A stretch of 6,122 nt of DNA from JAEYLA01 sp035561315 (GCA_035561315.1 DATMXR010000238.1:1-6122); one strand, 5' to 3'. Positions 1-6,082 are shown, counted from the stretch's first letter. The notes: generated by a model from the sequence alone, not told the origin. Numbers and translations are program-made.

Positions 1-13
1 GCCTTATGCTATT

Positions 14-41
14 ATTCTAACTGTAACAGAAATAAAAACAA
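14..41 (-). promoter_or_regulatory. Possible divergent promoter leading off the left edge
   Basis: Read on the minus strand, a TTGTTT element (36-41) is followed after 16 bases by TAGAAT (14-19), which matches five of six bases of the -10 consensus. The -35 match is only three of six. It would drive a gene lying left of the window, divergent from the HxlR regulator, and its -35 box touches the palindrome at 41-50. Divergent target genes are common for HxlR regulators, but no such gene is visible here. The call is weak and rests on this spacing alone. Confidence 0.25.
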
Positions 42-50
42 GTACGTACT
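41..50. promoter_or_regulatory. Perfect 10-bp palindrome AGTACGTACT upstream of the HxlR gene
   Basis: AGTACGTACT is identical to its own reverse complement. It lies 48 bases before the chosen start of the regulator and overlaps a TACTAT hexamer (47-52) that recurs in the larger inverted repeat at 61-82. Its position and symmetry suit a binding site for a dimeric regulator, presumably the HxlR protein. Binding is inferred. Confidence 0.4.
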
Positions 51-60
51 ATATTGTGCG

Positions 61-82
61 ATACTATCCAAAACGATAGTAT
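61..82. promoter_or_regulatory. Perfect inverted repeat, probable HxlR-family operator
   Basis: The arms ATACTATC (61-68) and GATAGTAT (75-82) are exact reverse complements separated by the six bases CAAAAC. The repeat ends six bases before the ribosome binding site of the HxlR gene, so a bound dimer would block its transcription. HxlR/DUF24 proteins are winged-helix dimers that bind inverted repeats and often repress their own gene. A third TACTAT half-site lies at 47-52, 15 bases from the one at 62-67. A hairpin in the leader RNA is possible, but no T-run follows, so a terminator is unlikely. Confidence 0.6.
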
Positions 83-87
83 GGAAA

Positions 88-93
88 AGAGGT
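88..93 (+). promoter_or_regulatory. Ribosome binding site that sets the HxlR start at 99
   Basis: AGAGGT sits five bases before the ATG at 99. The in-frame alternatives, a TTG at 54 and an ATG at 81, have no purine-rich site at a workable distance, and the ATG at 81 lies inside the inverted repeat. Confidence 0.6.
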
Positions 94-98
94 ACCCC

Positions 99-467
99 AT
101 GAGCTGCGCCCACGGCGACCTGAACTGCCCCGTTGACGCCACGCTGCGCCTGATCGGCGGCAAATACAAATCCCTCATATTATGGCACCTGGTGAACGGG
201 ACGCTGCGCCACGGGGAGCTGCAAAAGCTCATCCCGCAGGCCACGCCCAAAATGCTCACCCAGCAGCTGCGGGAGCTTGAAAGCGACAACCTGCTGGAGC
301 GTACGGTATACCCCGTGGTGCCGCCCAAGGTGGAATACTCCCTGACGGAATTCGGCAGGAGCTTAAAGCCCATACTCTCTGCCATGTACGAATGGGGCGC
401 GGGGTACATGCGGGACAACGGCCAGAAACCCAGCTGCTCCATGACCGTCCGCGCAAACGAAGGCTGA
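99..467 (+). CDS. HxlR-family (DUF24) winged-helix transcriptional regulator
   Basis: This is a 122-residue cytosolic DNA-binding protein, a normal length for the family. The opening, with the CPVDATLRLIGGKYK motif at residues 10-24, is the family signature. The winged helix follows at about residues 36-68 (LRHGELQKLIP, then KMLTQQLRELE). The wing carries RTVYPVVPPKVEYSLTEFG at 68-86, and a C-terminal dimerisation helix runs from about 89 to 105. Cys10 sits where many family members keep the thiol that senses quinones, aldehydes or disulfide stress; Cys3 and Cys113 are further thiols. A thiol-switch role is therefore possible but inferred. The operator-like repeats at 41-82 suggest autoregulation. 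The gene is convergent with the copper-type unit, so control of that unit is not implied; the target may lie left of the window. Confidence 0.92.
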   Translation: MSCAHGDLNCPVDATLRLIGGKYKSLILWHLVNGTLRHGELQKLIPQATPKMLTQQLRELESDNLLERTVYPVVPPKVEYSLTEFGRSLKPILSAMYEWGAGYMRDNGQKPSCSMTVRANEG

Positions 468-505
468 ACTTTCTCCGCCCAATCCGGCCAACGCCTGGAA
501 GAACG

Positions 506-552
506 CGCCCGGCCGTTTCACACTTTTATTGTGAAATAGCCGGGCGTTTTTT
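506..552 (+). terminator. Intrinsic terminator of the HxlR gene
   Basis: CGCCCGGC (506-513) pairs with GCCGGGCG (539-546). TTTCACA (516-522) pairs with TGTGAAA (530-536) inside it, around a seven-base loop, with one small internal mismatch. Six T residues follow directly (547-552). On the minus strand the same hairpin is not followed by a T-run, so it is a clear terminator only for the + strand gene, though it lies between convergent units. Confidence 0.92.
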
Positions 553-589
553 ATTTCATATCCCGTTGATTGCCTCAGCGTTGGCCGTT

Positions 590-682
590 TTATTTTTTCT
601 TGTCCCGGCTTACAAAAAAGTATCCGATCGCAAGCGCCGCAAGCGGCAATATGCAATGCCAGTGGCTCAATAAAAAGTCCAT
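590..682 (-). CDS. 30-residue single-helix membrane microprotein downstream of the copper-type fusion
   Basis: This short gene begins at an ATG 23 bases after the stop of the HMA-SafE-cupredoxin gene. Purine-rich sequence GAGAGGCGG (689-697) lies upstream at a usable distance, and the gene ends with TAA. It encodes a short N-terminal stretch with the motif LSHWHC (residues 5-10), a hydrophobic segment ILPLAALAIGYFFV (11-24) able to span a membrane, and a positively charged tail, SRDKKK (25-30). The charges predict the C-terminus inside and the His-Trp-His-Cys cluster at the outer face. Two His and one Cys so close together could bind a metal such as copper; this is inference. Tight spacing and the shared strand suggest co-transcription and coupled translation. 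I do not recognise a family with confidence. The reading frame, start signal and amphipathic layout make chance less likely, but conservation has not been tested. Confidence 0.65.
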   Translation of the reverse strand: MDFLLSHWHCILPLAALAIGYFFVSRDKKK

Positions 683-705
683 TTGTTTCCGCCTCTCGTA
701 TGCCG

Positions 706-2565
706 TTACCCGCAGCAGCCCGGGACAGCGCCGTCCGCCTCAAAGTAGGAGGCAGGCCAGATCATGGTCTTATAGTTCGCCGCTTCCTCCTTGATGGCCC
801 CGATATCAATATTTTCAATATCCTCCACGACCTTGACATAGCCGTAGTAGGCGTTGTCCCGGGTGGAAAAATCAAAGCTTTCCGTGGGGTACAGGTAGAG
901 CGGGGTCCCGCCCTCCGGCATGTCGAACTGCGTATAGTAGGCCGGGAACAGCAGCGCGGCGTTTCCGGCGCGGGTGGAGCGGTTTGTGATCGTCCATTCC
1001 GTATCCATATTCGCCTGCATCACGACGACGGCGGGCTCGATTCCGTTATCCGTCAGCTCGACCTCCACCGTCTGAAGATTATCCTCTATCTTCGCCACCG
1101 CCACGGCATCGGTAAAAATTTTCACGCCCGCGGGAACGGGTTCGGAAGGCTCCGCCGAAATGCCGCCCTGTGCGGCGGGTTCAAAGGCGGGCACTTCCGC
1201 GCCCGCTTCCACCACGGTGATGGAGCCGCGGATCATGCCCATCCAGCAGCTGTACGGGAATTTGCCCGTCTTCTCCGGCGTAAACTCGATGACGTTCTCG
1301 CCGGGCTGGAACTGGTATTCGATATCGTATTCCGGAATGAGTATCCGGTTGTTGCAGCCGTTGATGCTTCTTTCCGGCGCGTTGATGGTCCATTTGACGG
1401 GCGTGCCCGCCTGCACCGTAATGGCCGGATACTTGCCGGACGAGAGCGTGGACGTGACAAGCTGCACGCCGTTTTCAACCGTTATACCCGTATTGCCCGT
1501 CTGTGCCGTCTCCCCGGCTTTCTGCACGGGATTTTGCGTACTTTGGGGAACAAGCTCCGGCAGGGAAAGCCCGGATAGGCTCCAGCCCTGCGTGAACATG
1601 GAGAGCCCCAGCACCACCACCAGCGCCGCGCCCACCGTCATGACCGTGCGCGTAAAGCGCTTGCTCAGAACCGAGCTGAGCGCGCCAAGCCCGAACATCA
1701 AAGGCACCGTGCCCAGGCTGAATAACATCATGGAGAGCGCGCCCTTCACCGGGCTCGCGGTGGAAAGCGCATAGAGCTGCATGGCCTGCAGCGGGCCGCA
1801 CGGCATCAGGCCGTTCAAGAGGCCGATATACAGCGGGCTGTTGCTGGCCGCTTTCTTCTTGTTGACGCCGCGCGCGAACGCCCTGGGCATCCTCGGGGCG
1901 AGCTTTCTGAGCCACGGGAATATGCCCAGCATGTTGAGGCCCATAATCACCATGAACGCACCCGCAAGCAGCTGCACCGCGCCCTTGAGCGCGCCCGAAA
2001 AGCTGACGACCGAACCGAGCGCCCCCACGAGCGCGCCCACCGCGGTATAGGAAACGACGCGCCCCAGGTTATATAAAAAGCTGGGCCGCAGCGCCGCGAG
2101 TTTGCCGGTATCCTCCGCCGCGGCCTGCGGGATACACTGGGACAGATTGATGCCGCCGCACATGGCCACGCAGTGTACGGATGTCACAAGGCCGATGACG
2201 AACAGCATGCCGTACCCCATGCCCTCCTCGGCCAGCGGAAAGGCGCTGAACAGCTGCGTAAAGCCGAATTGCTCCAGCAGCACGAATGCCGCAACGGCGA
2301 TGATGAGTATGCCGGCCGCGCGGGTCTTGGAGTTGCTCCGCTCCCCGGTCAGCACTTCATAATCGAGCTGTTCTATGACCGCGGCAATCTCTTTTGCGGA
2401 GATCACGTCCGCGTCGTAGGTCACCTCTGCGGTTCCGGCGCTGTAGCTGACCGCGGCGCGTTCAACGCCCGCGGTGGCGTTGAGTTTCCTTTCGATTTTG
2501 TTCTGGCAGTTTACGCAGGTCATGCCGCCGATGCGCAGCTTTTGGGTCTTTACGCGGTGCTCCAT
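706..2565 (-). CDS. HMA - SafE/DsbD_2 membrane domain - double cupredoxin fusion, probable copper handling protein
   Basis: This 619-residue membrane protein probably handles Cu(I). An HMA domain (about 8-72) has the metal motif GMTCVNC with Cys17 and Cys20. Seven predicted helices follow (about 83-100, 117-137, 165-187, 191-213, 244-268, 273-297, 305-325). The last six form a SafE/DsbD_2-type domain with HCVAMCGG (131-138) and LMPCGPLQ (253-260). After a Thr/Gln/Pro-rich linker come two cupredoxin-like domains (about 365-453 and 493-581), and the chain ends in Cys-Cys-Gly. The first cupredoxin has Cys404, Cys440, Met442 and Met444 (CxMxM), a site like that of the pneumococcal Cu(I) protein CupA; the second lacks these residues. 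Positive charges between helices 2-3, 4-5 and 6-7 place the N-terminus inside and the C-terminus outside. GGAGGG lies five bases before the ATG. The membrane domain could pass copper or electrons; family knowledge does not settle which. Confidence 0.88.
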   Translation of the reverse strand: MEHRVKTQKLRIGGMTCVNCQNKIERKLNATAGVERAAVSYSAGTAEVTYDADVISAKEIAAVIEQLDYEVLTGERSNSKTRAAGILIIAVAAFVLLEQFGFTQLFSAFPLAEEGMGYGMLFVIGLVTSVHCVAMCGGINLSQCIPQAAAEDTGKLAALRPSFLYNLGRVVSYTAVGALVGALGSVVSFSGALKGAVQLLAGAFMVIMGLNMLGIFPWLRKLAPRMPRAFARGVNKKKAASNSPLYIGLLNGLMPCGPLQAMQLYALSTASPVKGALSMMLFSLGTVPLMFGLGALSSVLSKRFTRTVMTVGAALVVVLGLSMFTQGWSLSGLSLPELVPQSTQNPVQKAGETAQTGNTGITVENGVQLVTSTLSSGKYPAITVQAGTPVKWTINAPERSINGCNNRILIPEYDIEYQFQPGENVIEFTPEKTGKFPYSCWMGMIRGSITVVEAGAEVPAFEPAAQGGISAEPSEPVPAGVKIFTDAVAVAKIEDNLQTVEVELTDNGIEPAVVVMQANMDTEWTITNRSTRAGNAALLFPAYYTQFDMPEGGTPLYLYPTESFDFSTRDNAYYGYVKVVEDIENIDIGAIKEEAANYKTMIWPASYFEADGAVPGCCG

Positions 2566-2570
2566 GCCAT

Positions 2571-2576
2571 CCCTCC
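2571..2576 (-). promoter_or_regulatory. Ribosome binding site of the HMA-SafE-cupredoxin gene
   Basis: Read on the minus strand, GGAGGG stands five bases before the ATG at 2565. Another ATG at 2570 is out of frame. The 101 bases between this gene and the upstream terminator must hold its promoter, but I could not pick a convincing -35/-10 pair, and no copper-operator palindrome of the TACANNTGTA (CopY) type is present. Confidence 0.75.
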
Positions 2577-2667
2577 GTTCGTATGAACAGCAGGATAGCA
2601 GGAAGATTTGTAGAAGTTATGTGGACGGATCGCGTCTTTCTTGATTTTTGTAAAGCCCTTTTCACAC

Positions 2668-2700
2668 AAAATGGCGCCTCGGGATAATCCCTCGGCGCCA
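2668..2700 (-). terminator. Intrinsic terminator closing the ABC transporter/URO-D operon
   Basis: TGGCGCC (2672-2678) pairs with GGCGCCA (2694-2700). An inner GGGA (2681-2684) pairs with TCCC (2688-2691), with a two-by-two internal loop between the stems and a three-base apex. On the minus strand the hairpin is followed by TTTT (2668-2671). It starts 21 bases after the URO-D stop codon and separates that operon from the copper-type unit. Confidence 0.85.
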
Positions 2701-2721
2701 TAAATTTCCTTTTGAAACTTC

Positions 2722-3759
2722 TTATGATACGGCCTGACCGGCCGCATCGGGCTCGACCGCCCTGCGCAGCGCGTACAGGCTCTTTTCCGGCACCTTCTGG
2801 TCCGCCACGCAGCCGGGCCCCAATATCAGCCCCCTGCCGCCCACGGCGGAGACCGCCTCGCGCACATGCTGCTCCACTTCCTCCACGGTGCCGTCGTTTA
2901 ACAGGCTGCCGCGGATGCGGTTCCCGCTCGCGTCGTAATAGGGCACCTCGCGGATGCCGCCGAGCAGGCATTTTTTTGTGAGCGTCCTCGCTTCGCTTAA
3001 AGTGGGGCTGCTCCAGCGGTCGTGCCAGTTGATGCAGTTGACCGGATAGTTTGCAATCAGCTCAAACATGCCGTTGTCCCCGTGGATGTGGGCGACGTTG
3101 AAATACGTCCTGTCCCTGTAGGCGTTTATGACCTGGACGTCGAAGTATTCGCCGAATTCCCTATACTCCTCCACCGTGAGAAAATCATGGTTGGCGCACT
3201 GGGTGGCAAAGAAGAAGCCGTCTATGCCCTCTTCCAGGTTGGCCTTTACAAAATTGACGGTGGTTTCGGTGATCGCCTGAAGCGCCTGCTTAAAGAGCTT
3301 TGGGTCTTCCTTCATATCCAGCAATATCCGGTCGCCCGCAAGCTTTCTCGCCGTGGTGAGGGGGCTGAATATGGTCTGTATGACGGGCAGGTTTTTATTT
3401 GCGAGCTTGAGCGCATAGCGGGCGAGCTGCACCTGCTTGCCGTAGGTCCCGTAATGCGCGGGCAGCGGCCCGATATCCCCCCAGTCAGAAATGGAATGGA
3501 CGCCGTAATCGTCCACAATGGGCGGAAGGTTGACCTGGTTGAATATTTTGACCTTCGCGCCGTAGTCCTGCACGCCGTACAGGCCGAAGGGCATGAGCTT
3601 GATAAAATCAAAATCGTATTTCTTCGCGAACGCGGCCTGGGTCTCGGCCAGGCTCCTCGGATCCTGATCCACCGTAGAAAAGTGCATCCAGAGGTTGACG
3701 GGCACGCGGTCCACCGCTTCGCCCCTTAACGCCGCTTTGATGCGCTCCGTCTTATTCAT
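2722..3759 (-). CDS. URO-D superfamily protein, methyltransferase-like, not HemE
   Basis: This 345-residue cytosolic protein has the fold signatures of the uroporphyrinogen decarboxylase superfamily. It opens with TERIKAALRGEAVDRVPVNL (4-23), usual for family members that act on corrinoid-bound methyl groups. The MRQAGR substrate motif of HemE is absent. HIHGDN (224-229), NWHDR (244-248) and GPGC (314-317) stand where MtaA/CmuA-type methyltransferases place their zinc ligands. Here the pattern is His224, His226 and Cys317 rather than the His-x-Cys plus Cys of those enzymes. Zinc binding is therefore plausible but the set is altered. It is the last gene of an operon with an amino-acid-type ABC importer, 13 bases after the second permease, and its ribosome binding site GGGGG overlaps that stop region. 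This suggests it processes the imported compound. No corrinoid protein is encoded in the window, so the reaction is unassigned. Confidence 0.85.
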   Translation of the reverse strand: MNKTERIKAALRGEAVDRVPVNLWMHFSTVDQDPRSLAETQAAFAKKYDFDFIKLMPFGLYGVQDYGAKVKIFNQVNLPPIVDDYGVHSISDWGDIGPLPAHYGTYGKQVQLARYALKLANKNLPVIQTIFSPLTTARKLAGDRILLDMKEDPKLFKQALQAITETTVNFVKANLEEGIDGFFFATQCANHDFLTVEEYREFGEYFDVQVINAYRDRTYFNVAHIHGDNGMFELIANYPVNCINWHDRWSSPTLSEARTLTKKCLLGGIREVPYYDASGNRIRGSLLNDGTVEEVEQHVREAVSAVGGRGLILGPGCVADQKVPEKSLYALRRAVEPDAAGQAVS

Positions 3760-3772
3760 TGTGTTTTCCCCC

Positions 3773-4468
3773 TTACCATTTGGTGAGCGATTTTTCTATT
3801 TTTCCGAAAACAAACCCGAGAAGCACGCACAGGCCCCAATACACCAGGGCGGCCGATATGTAGGCTTCCAGGTAGCTGAAATTTTCCGCGGAACACAGCT
3901 TGGCGCGGGCCAGTATGTCGGTAACGCCGATCGTAAACGCCAGGGAAAGGCCCTTGATGATATTGAGGTAGCCGTTAAAAAACACCGGCACGGCAACGGT
4001 GAGCCCCTGCGGCAGTATGACGCGCCGCATCGCCTGCCAGCCGGTAAAGCCCACGGAGTAGGATGCGTCCCACTGGCCGGGTTCTATGGAAACGAACGCG
4101 CCGCGGATGTTTTCCGACTGGCCGACGGACGCGTAAAGCGAATAGGCCACGATGAGGACCGCAAGAGGCGCCACCTCGTATGTTTGCGCCGCGCCAAAAA
4201 GCTGCAGCGCGGAATTGATGAGCGGCGGCAGCGCGTAATACGCCAGGTACAGGTGGATGATGAGCGGAATGCCCCTGGTGTAATGGATGAAGACATGGAC
4301 GATCTGCTTCAATACCGGCACCTCGTTGATGCGTATGACGGCAATGAGCAGACCGAGCACGACGGCCGCGCAAAGTATGGCCAAAGCCGTCCCCAGCGTG
4401 AAGGGGACGACCGTCAGTATGGCTTTGATGTCCTCGAACACTACCGCTATGTCGATCAAACGGCCCAC
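3773..4468 (-). CDS. Amino-acid-type ABC transporter permease (second permease of the pair)
   Basis: This 231-residue inner-membrane permease belongs to the polar amino acid (His/Glu/Gln/Arg/opine) group. The N-terminal helix (about 20-46) leads to the family motif YTRGIPLIIHLYLAYYALP (63-81). The cytosolic EAA loop that docks the ATPase runs from SENIRG to RRVILPQ (118-154). Helices follow at about 155-185 and 202-221. It would form the channel with the neighbouring permease. The GTG start at 4468 abuts the TAG of that gene, so translation is probably coupled. A TTG at 4459, with AGGTGGG just before it, is an alternative start that would shorten the protein by three residues. Family membership is firm; the substrate is unknown. 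Confidence 0.92.
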   Translation of the reverse strand: MGRLIDIAVVFEDIKAILTVVPFTLGTALAILCAAVVLGLLIAVIRINEVPVLKQIVHVFIHYTRGIPLIIHLYLAYYALPPLINSALQLFGAAQTYEVAPLAVLIVAYSLYASVGQSENIRGAFVSIEPGQWDASYSVGFTGWQAMRRVILPQGLTVAVPVFFNGYLNIIKGLSLAFTIGVTDILARAKLCSAENFSYLEAYISAALVYWGLCVLLGFVFGKIEKSLTKW

Positions 4469-5164
4469 CTACTTCTTTATATGTTTGGCTACCCCAAGTT
4501 TTTTCCCGGCAAAACGGAACCCTTGGCTTACCAGGAATGTGATCAGCCAATAAATGACCGCCGTGGCGACATAGACTTCCAGCTTCTTTACGCCGTAATC
4601 GTTTGCGATGATGACCTTTGCCTTTCCCATGATGTCGATGAGGCCGATGACAAACAGCACGGACGTATCCTTGACAAGCTCCACCATGGCGTTTTCAAGG
4701 TTGGGCCAGGCGACGGGCAAAAGCTGCGGCAGTATGATCCTGCGGAACTTCGCGAAGCCGCTCATGCCTATGCTGTCCGCCGCGTCGTGCTGGCCGCGGC
4801 TTACGGAAAGGTAGGCGGGCCGCAGGAACTCCGACAGATACGCGCCGTTGAAGAGGATGAGCGCGATCAGGGCATAGAACGTCCTGCTCCAGCCGTCCGC
4901 GTTGACGCCGAACTGCCTGAGCAGCAGCGGAAGCCCGTAATAGATCAAAAATATGTGGATGATGCCCGGGGTGCTGCGAAAGAAGGACATGTACAGGTTG
5001 GTCAGCCCATAGAGGACCTTCCATTTTTTGATGCGGACAGCGGCGACCCCCATGGCGAGCAGCAGCCCCAGCGTGCCTGAAACGACGACAATGAATATCG
5101 TATAGGGGATCGTGGAACTCACTCTCCCTATGATTTTCAGGCAATAGCCGAAGTCAAACGCCAT
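4469..5164 (-). CDS. Amino-acid-type ABC transporter permease (first permease of the pair)
   Basis: This 231-residue inner-membrane permease is of the polar amino acid type. It has a first helix region at about 16-42, the motif FFRSTPGIIHIFLIYYGLP (61-79), and a full EAA loop from SEFLRP to RRIILPQ (111-147), with GQHDAADSIG at its core, followed by helices at about 165-185 and 196-216. I prefer the ATG at 5164: AGGAG (5176-5180) is 11 bases before it but only two bases before the in-frame GTG at 5173, too close for initiation. Using the GTG would add three residues. The two permeases are clearly related yet different enough to suggest a heterodimer. The gene follows the binding-protein gene by 36 bases and abuts the second permease. 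Confidence 0.92.
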   Translation of the reverse strand: MAFDFGYCLKIIGRVSSTIPYTIFIVVVSGTLGLLLAMGVAAVRIKKWKVLYGLTNLYMSFFRSTPGIIHIFLIYYGLPLLLRQFGVNADGWSRTFYALIALILFNGAYLSEFLRPAYLSVSRGQHDAADSIGMSGFAKFRRIILPQLLPVAWPNLENAMVELVKDTSVLFVIGLIDIMGKAKVIIANDYGVKKLEVYVATAVIYWLITFLVSQGFRFAGKKLGVAKHIKK

Positions 5165-5200
5165 GGAGGTCACCGCTCCTATCCTGCCGGTTTAAGAAAT

Positions 5201-6082
5201 TCAACCCTGGAAGAACTGTATGGTGTCCTCGCCGTACCACTTCAGGGAAAGCTCGGAAAGCGTGCCGTTTTCGCGGAGAGTCGTAAGGGCCGCTTCCACC
5301 TTGGCCGAAAGGTCTTCCTGGCCCTTGGCGAGCGCGAAGTACGTGCCGTTGATTTTGACGGGCTCCTCCACCGCCTTGATCTTCAGGCCGAGTTCCTGCT
5401 TGATCTCGCTGAACCCGAGGTTGTTGGGCAGCACCAGCGCGTCGTACTCCTTGGCGTCCACGGATTTGAAGCGGTCCGCGACGGATACGCCTTCGCCGGT
5501 GGTGATAGTGATCTGCGCGTCGGGATGGGCCGCGTTATACTCGGTCAACAGGTTGTAGATACCGCCGTTGGGCGTGGAGGGCACCAGCTTTTTGCCCACG
5601 AGATCGTCAAGGCTCTTGATGCCGGTGTCGTCCTCATGCACATAGATGTTGATGAGGCTTACGCCGTTGATGGCGTCCGGGATCAGGTATTTTTCCACGC
5701 GTTCCGGGGTCTTGTAAAGCCCGCCGCCGATAAGGACGTATTTGCCGGTCTCAAGGCCGATCTGGGTGGCGTCCGCTTCCACAAACTCCAGGTTGAACGC
5801 GTATTCGGGGATCAGCTCGTCTACGGCGTTCAAAACGTCTACCTCGTAGCCGACCTTGCTGCCGTTTTCGTCTTCAAAGCTTAAAGGCTTGGAACCGGCC
5901 TCCAGCGCGACGTTTACCGTTTGAACTTCCGCTTCGGGCGCGGGGGCTTCGGTTGCCGCGGGGGTCGCTTCCGCCGCCGCGGGGGTCGCTTCCGCTGCTG
6001 CGGCAGGCTCGCCCGGGGCGGAGCAGCCTGCGGCGAACAATAGGACAACTGCCAGCAATGCTCCCAATACTCTGTGTTTCAT
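5201..6082 (-). CDS. Lipoprotein solute-binding protein, family 3 (amino-acid type)
   Basis: This 293-residue extracytoplasmic lipoprotein should capture the substrate for the two permeases. A signal peptide (1-19) with basic start MKHR and core VLGALLAVVLLFAAG ends at the lipid-anchored Cys20 (lipobox AAGC). A Pro/Ala/Glu/Thr-rich linker (about 21-54) follows, then a family 3 solute-binding domain (about 55-293). Within it, LYKTPERVEKYLIPD (122-136) holds Arg128, where related proteins keep an arginine that binds the ligand's carboxylate. The end, LRENGTLSELSLKWYG, is the usual family closing segment. The start at 6082 is chosen because GGAGGT lies five bases upstream and the signal peptide begins directly there; an in-frame TTG at 6118 would add 12 residues that spoil it. 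It is the first gene of the operon visible in the window. An amino acid or amino-acid-like ligand is likely but not identified. Confidence 0.93.
   Translation of the reverse strand: MKHRVLGALLAVVLLFAAGCSAPGEPAAAAEATPAAAEATPAATEAPAPEAEVQTVNVALEAGSKPLSFEDENGSKVGYEVDVLNAVDELIPEYAFNLEFVEADATQIGLETGKYVLIGGGLYKTPERVEKYLIPDAINGVSLINIYVHEDDTGIKSLDDLVGKKLVPSTPNGGIYNLLTEYNAAHPDAQITITTGEGVSVADRFKSVDAKEYDALVLPNNLGFSEIKQELGLKIKAVEEPVKINGTYFALAKGQEDLSAKVEAALTTLRENGTLSELSLKWYGEDTIQFFQG
5955..5996. repeat. Two tandem 21-bp copies inside the lipoprotein linker
   Basis: A 21-base unit beginning GCCGCGGGGGTCGCTTCCGC occurs at 5955-5975 and again at 5976-5996, differing only at the last base. It stays in frame and encodes a repeated seven-residue EATPAAA-type unit of the flexible linker between the lipid anchor and the binding domain. 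Such repeats vary in number by slippage. Confidence 0.8.

Noticed and set aside
54..98. Longer N-terminus for the HxlR protein from TTG at 54 or ATG at 81
   Set aside because: Neither has a ribosome binding site, and both would translate through the operator-like inverted repeat; the ATG at 99 has AGAGGT at five bases.
632..648. GCCGC/GCGGC hairpin upstream of a T-run on the minus strand, as a terminator for the fusion gene
   Set aside because: The stem is only five base pairs, is separated from the T-run by about 16 bases, and both lie inside the microprotein coding frame.
392..673. Open frames on the + strand downstream of the HxlR gene
   Set aside because: They overlap the regulator in another frame and run through the terminator at 506-552 and antisense to the microprotein; no ribosome binding site or domain.
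700..1578. Open frame of 292 codons on the + strand
   Set aside because: It is antisense to the cupredoxin part of the fusion gene, is Arg/His/Gly-rich with no family likeness, and has no proper start signal.
2550..2747. Open frame of 65 codons on the minus strand between the URO-D and fusion genes
   Set aside because: It starts inside URO-D in another frame, runs through the terminator hairpin and ends inside the next gene; no start signal or motif supports it.
2722..3759. Heme-biosynthetic uroporphyrinogen decarboxylase (HemE)
   Set aside because: The MRQAGR motif near the N-terminus and the Asp/Tyr pocket context of HemE are missing, and no other heme gene is nearby; the methyltransferase-like branch fits better.
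3695..5080. Open frame of 461 codons on the + strand
   Set aside because: It lies antisense to the two permeases and the start of URO-D, has no recognisable domain, is rich in charged residues without pattern, and is explained by GC-rich codon bias in the true genes.
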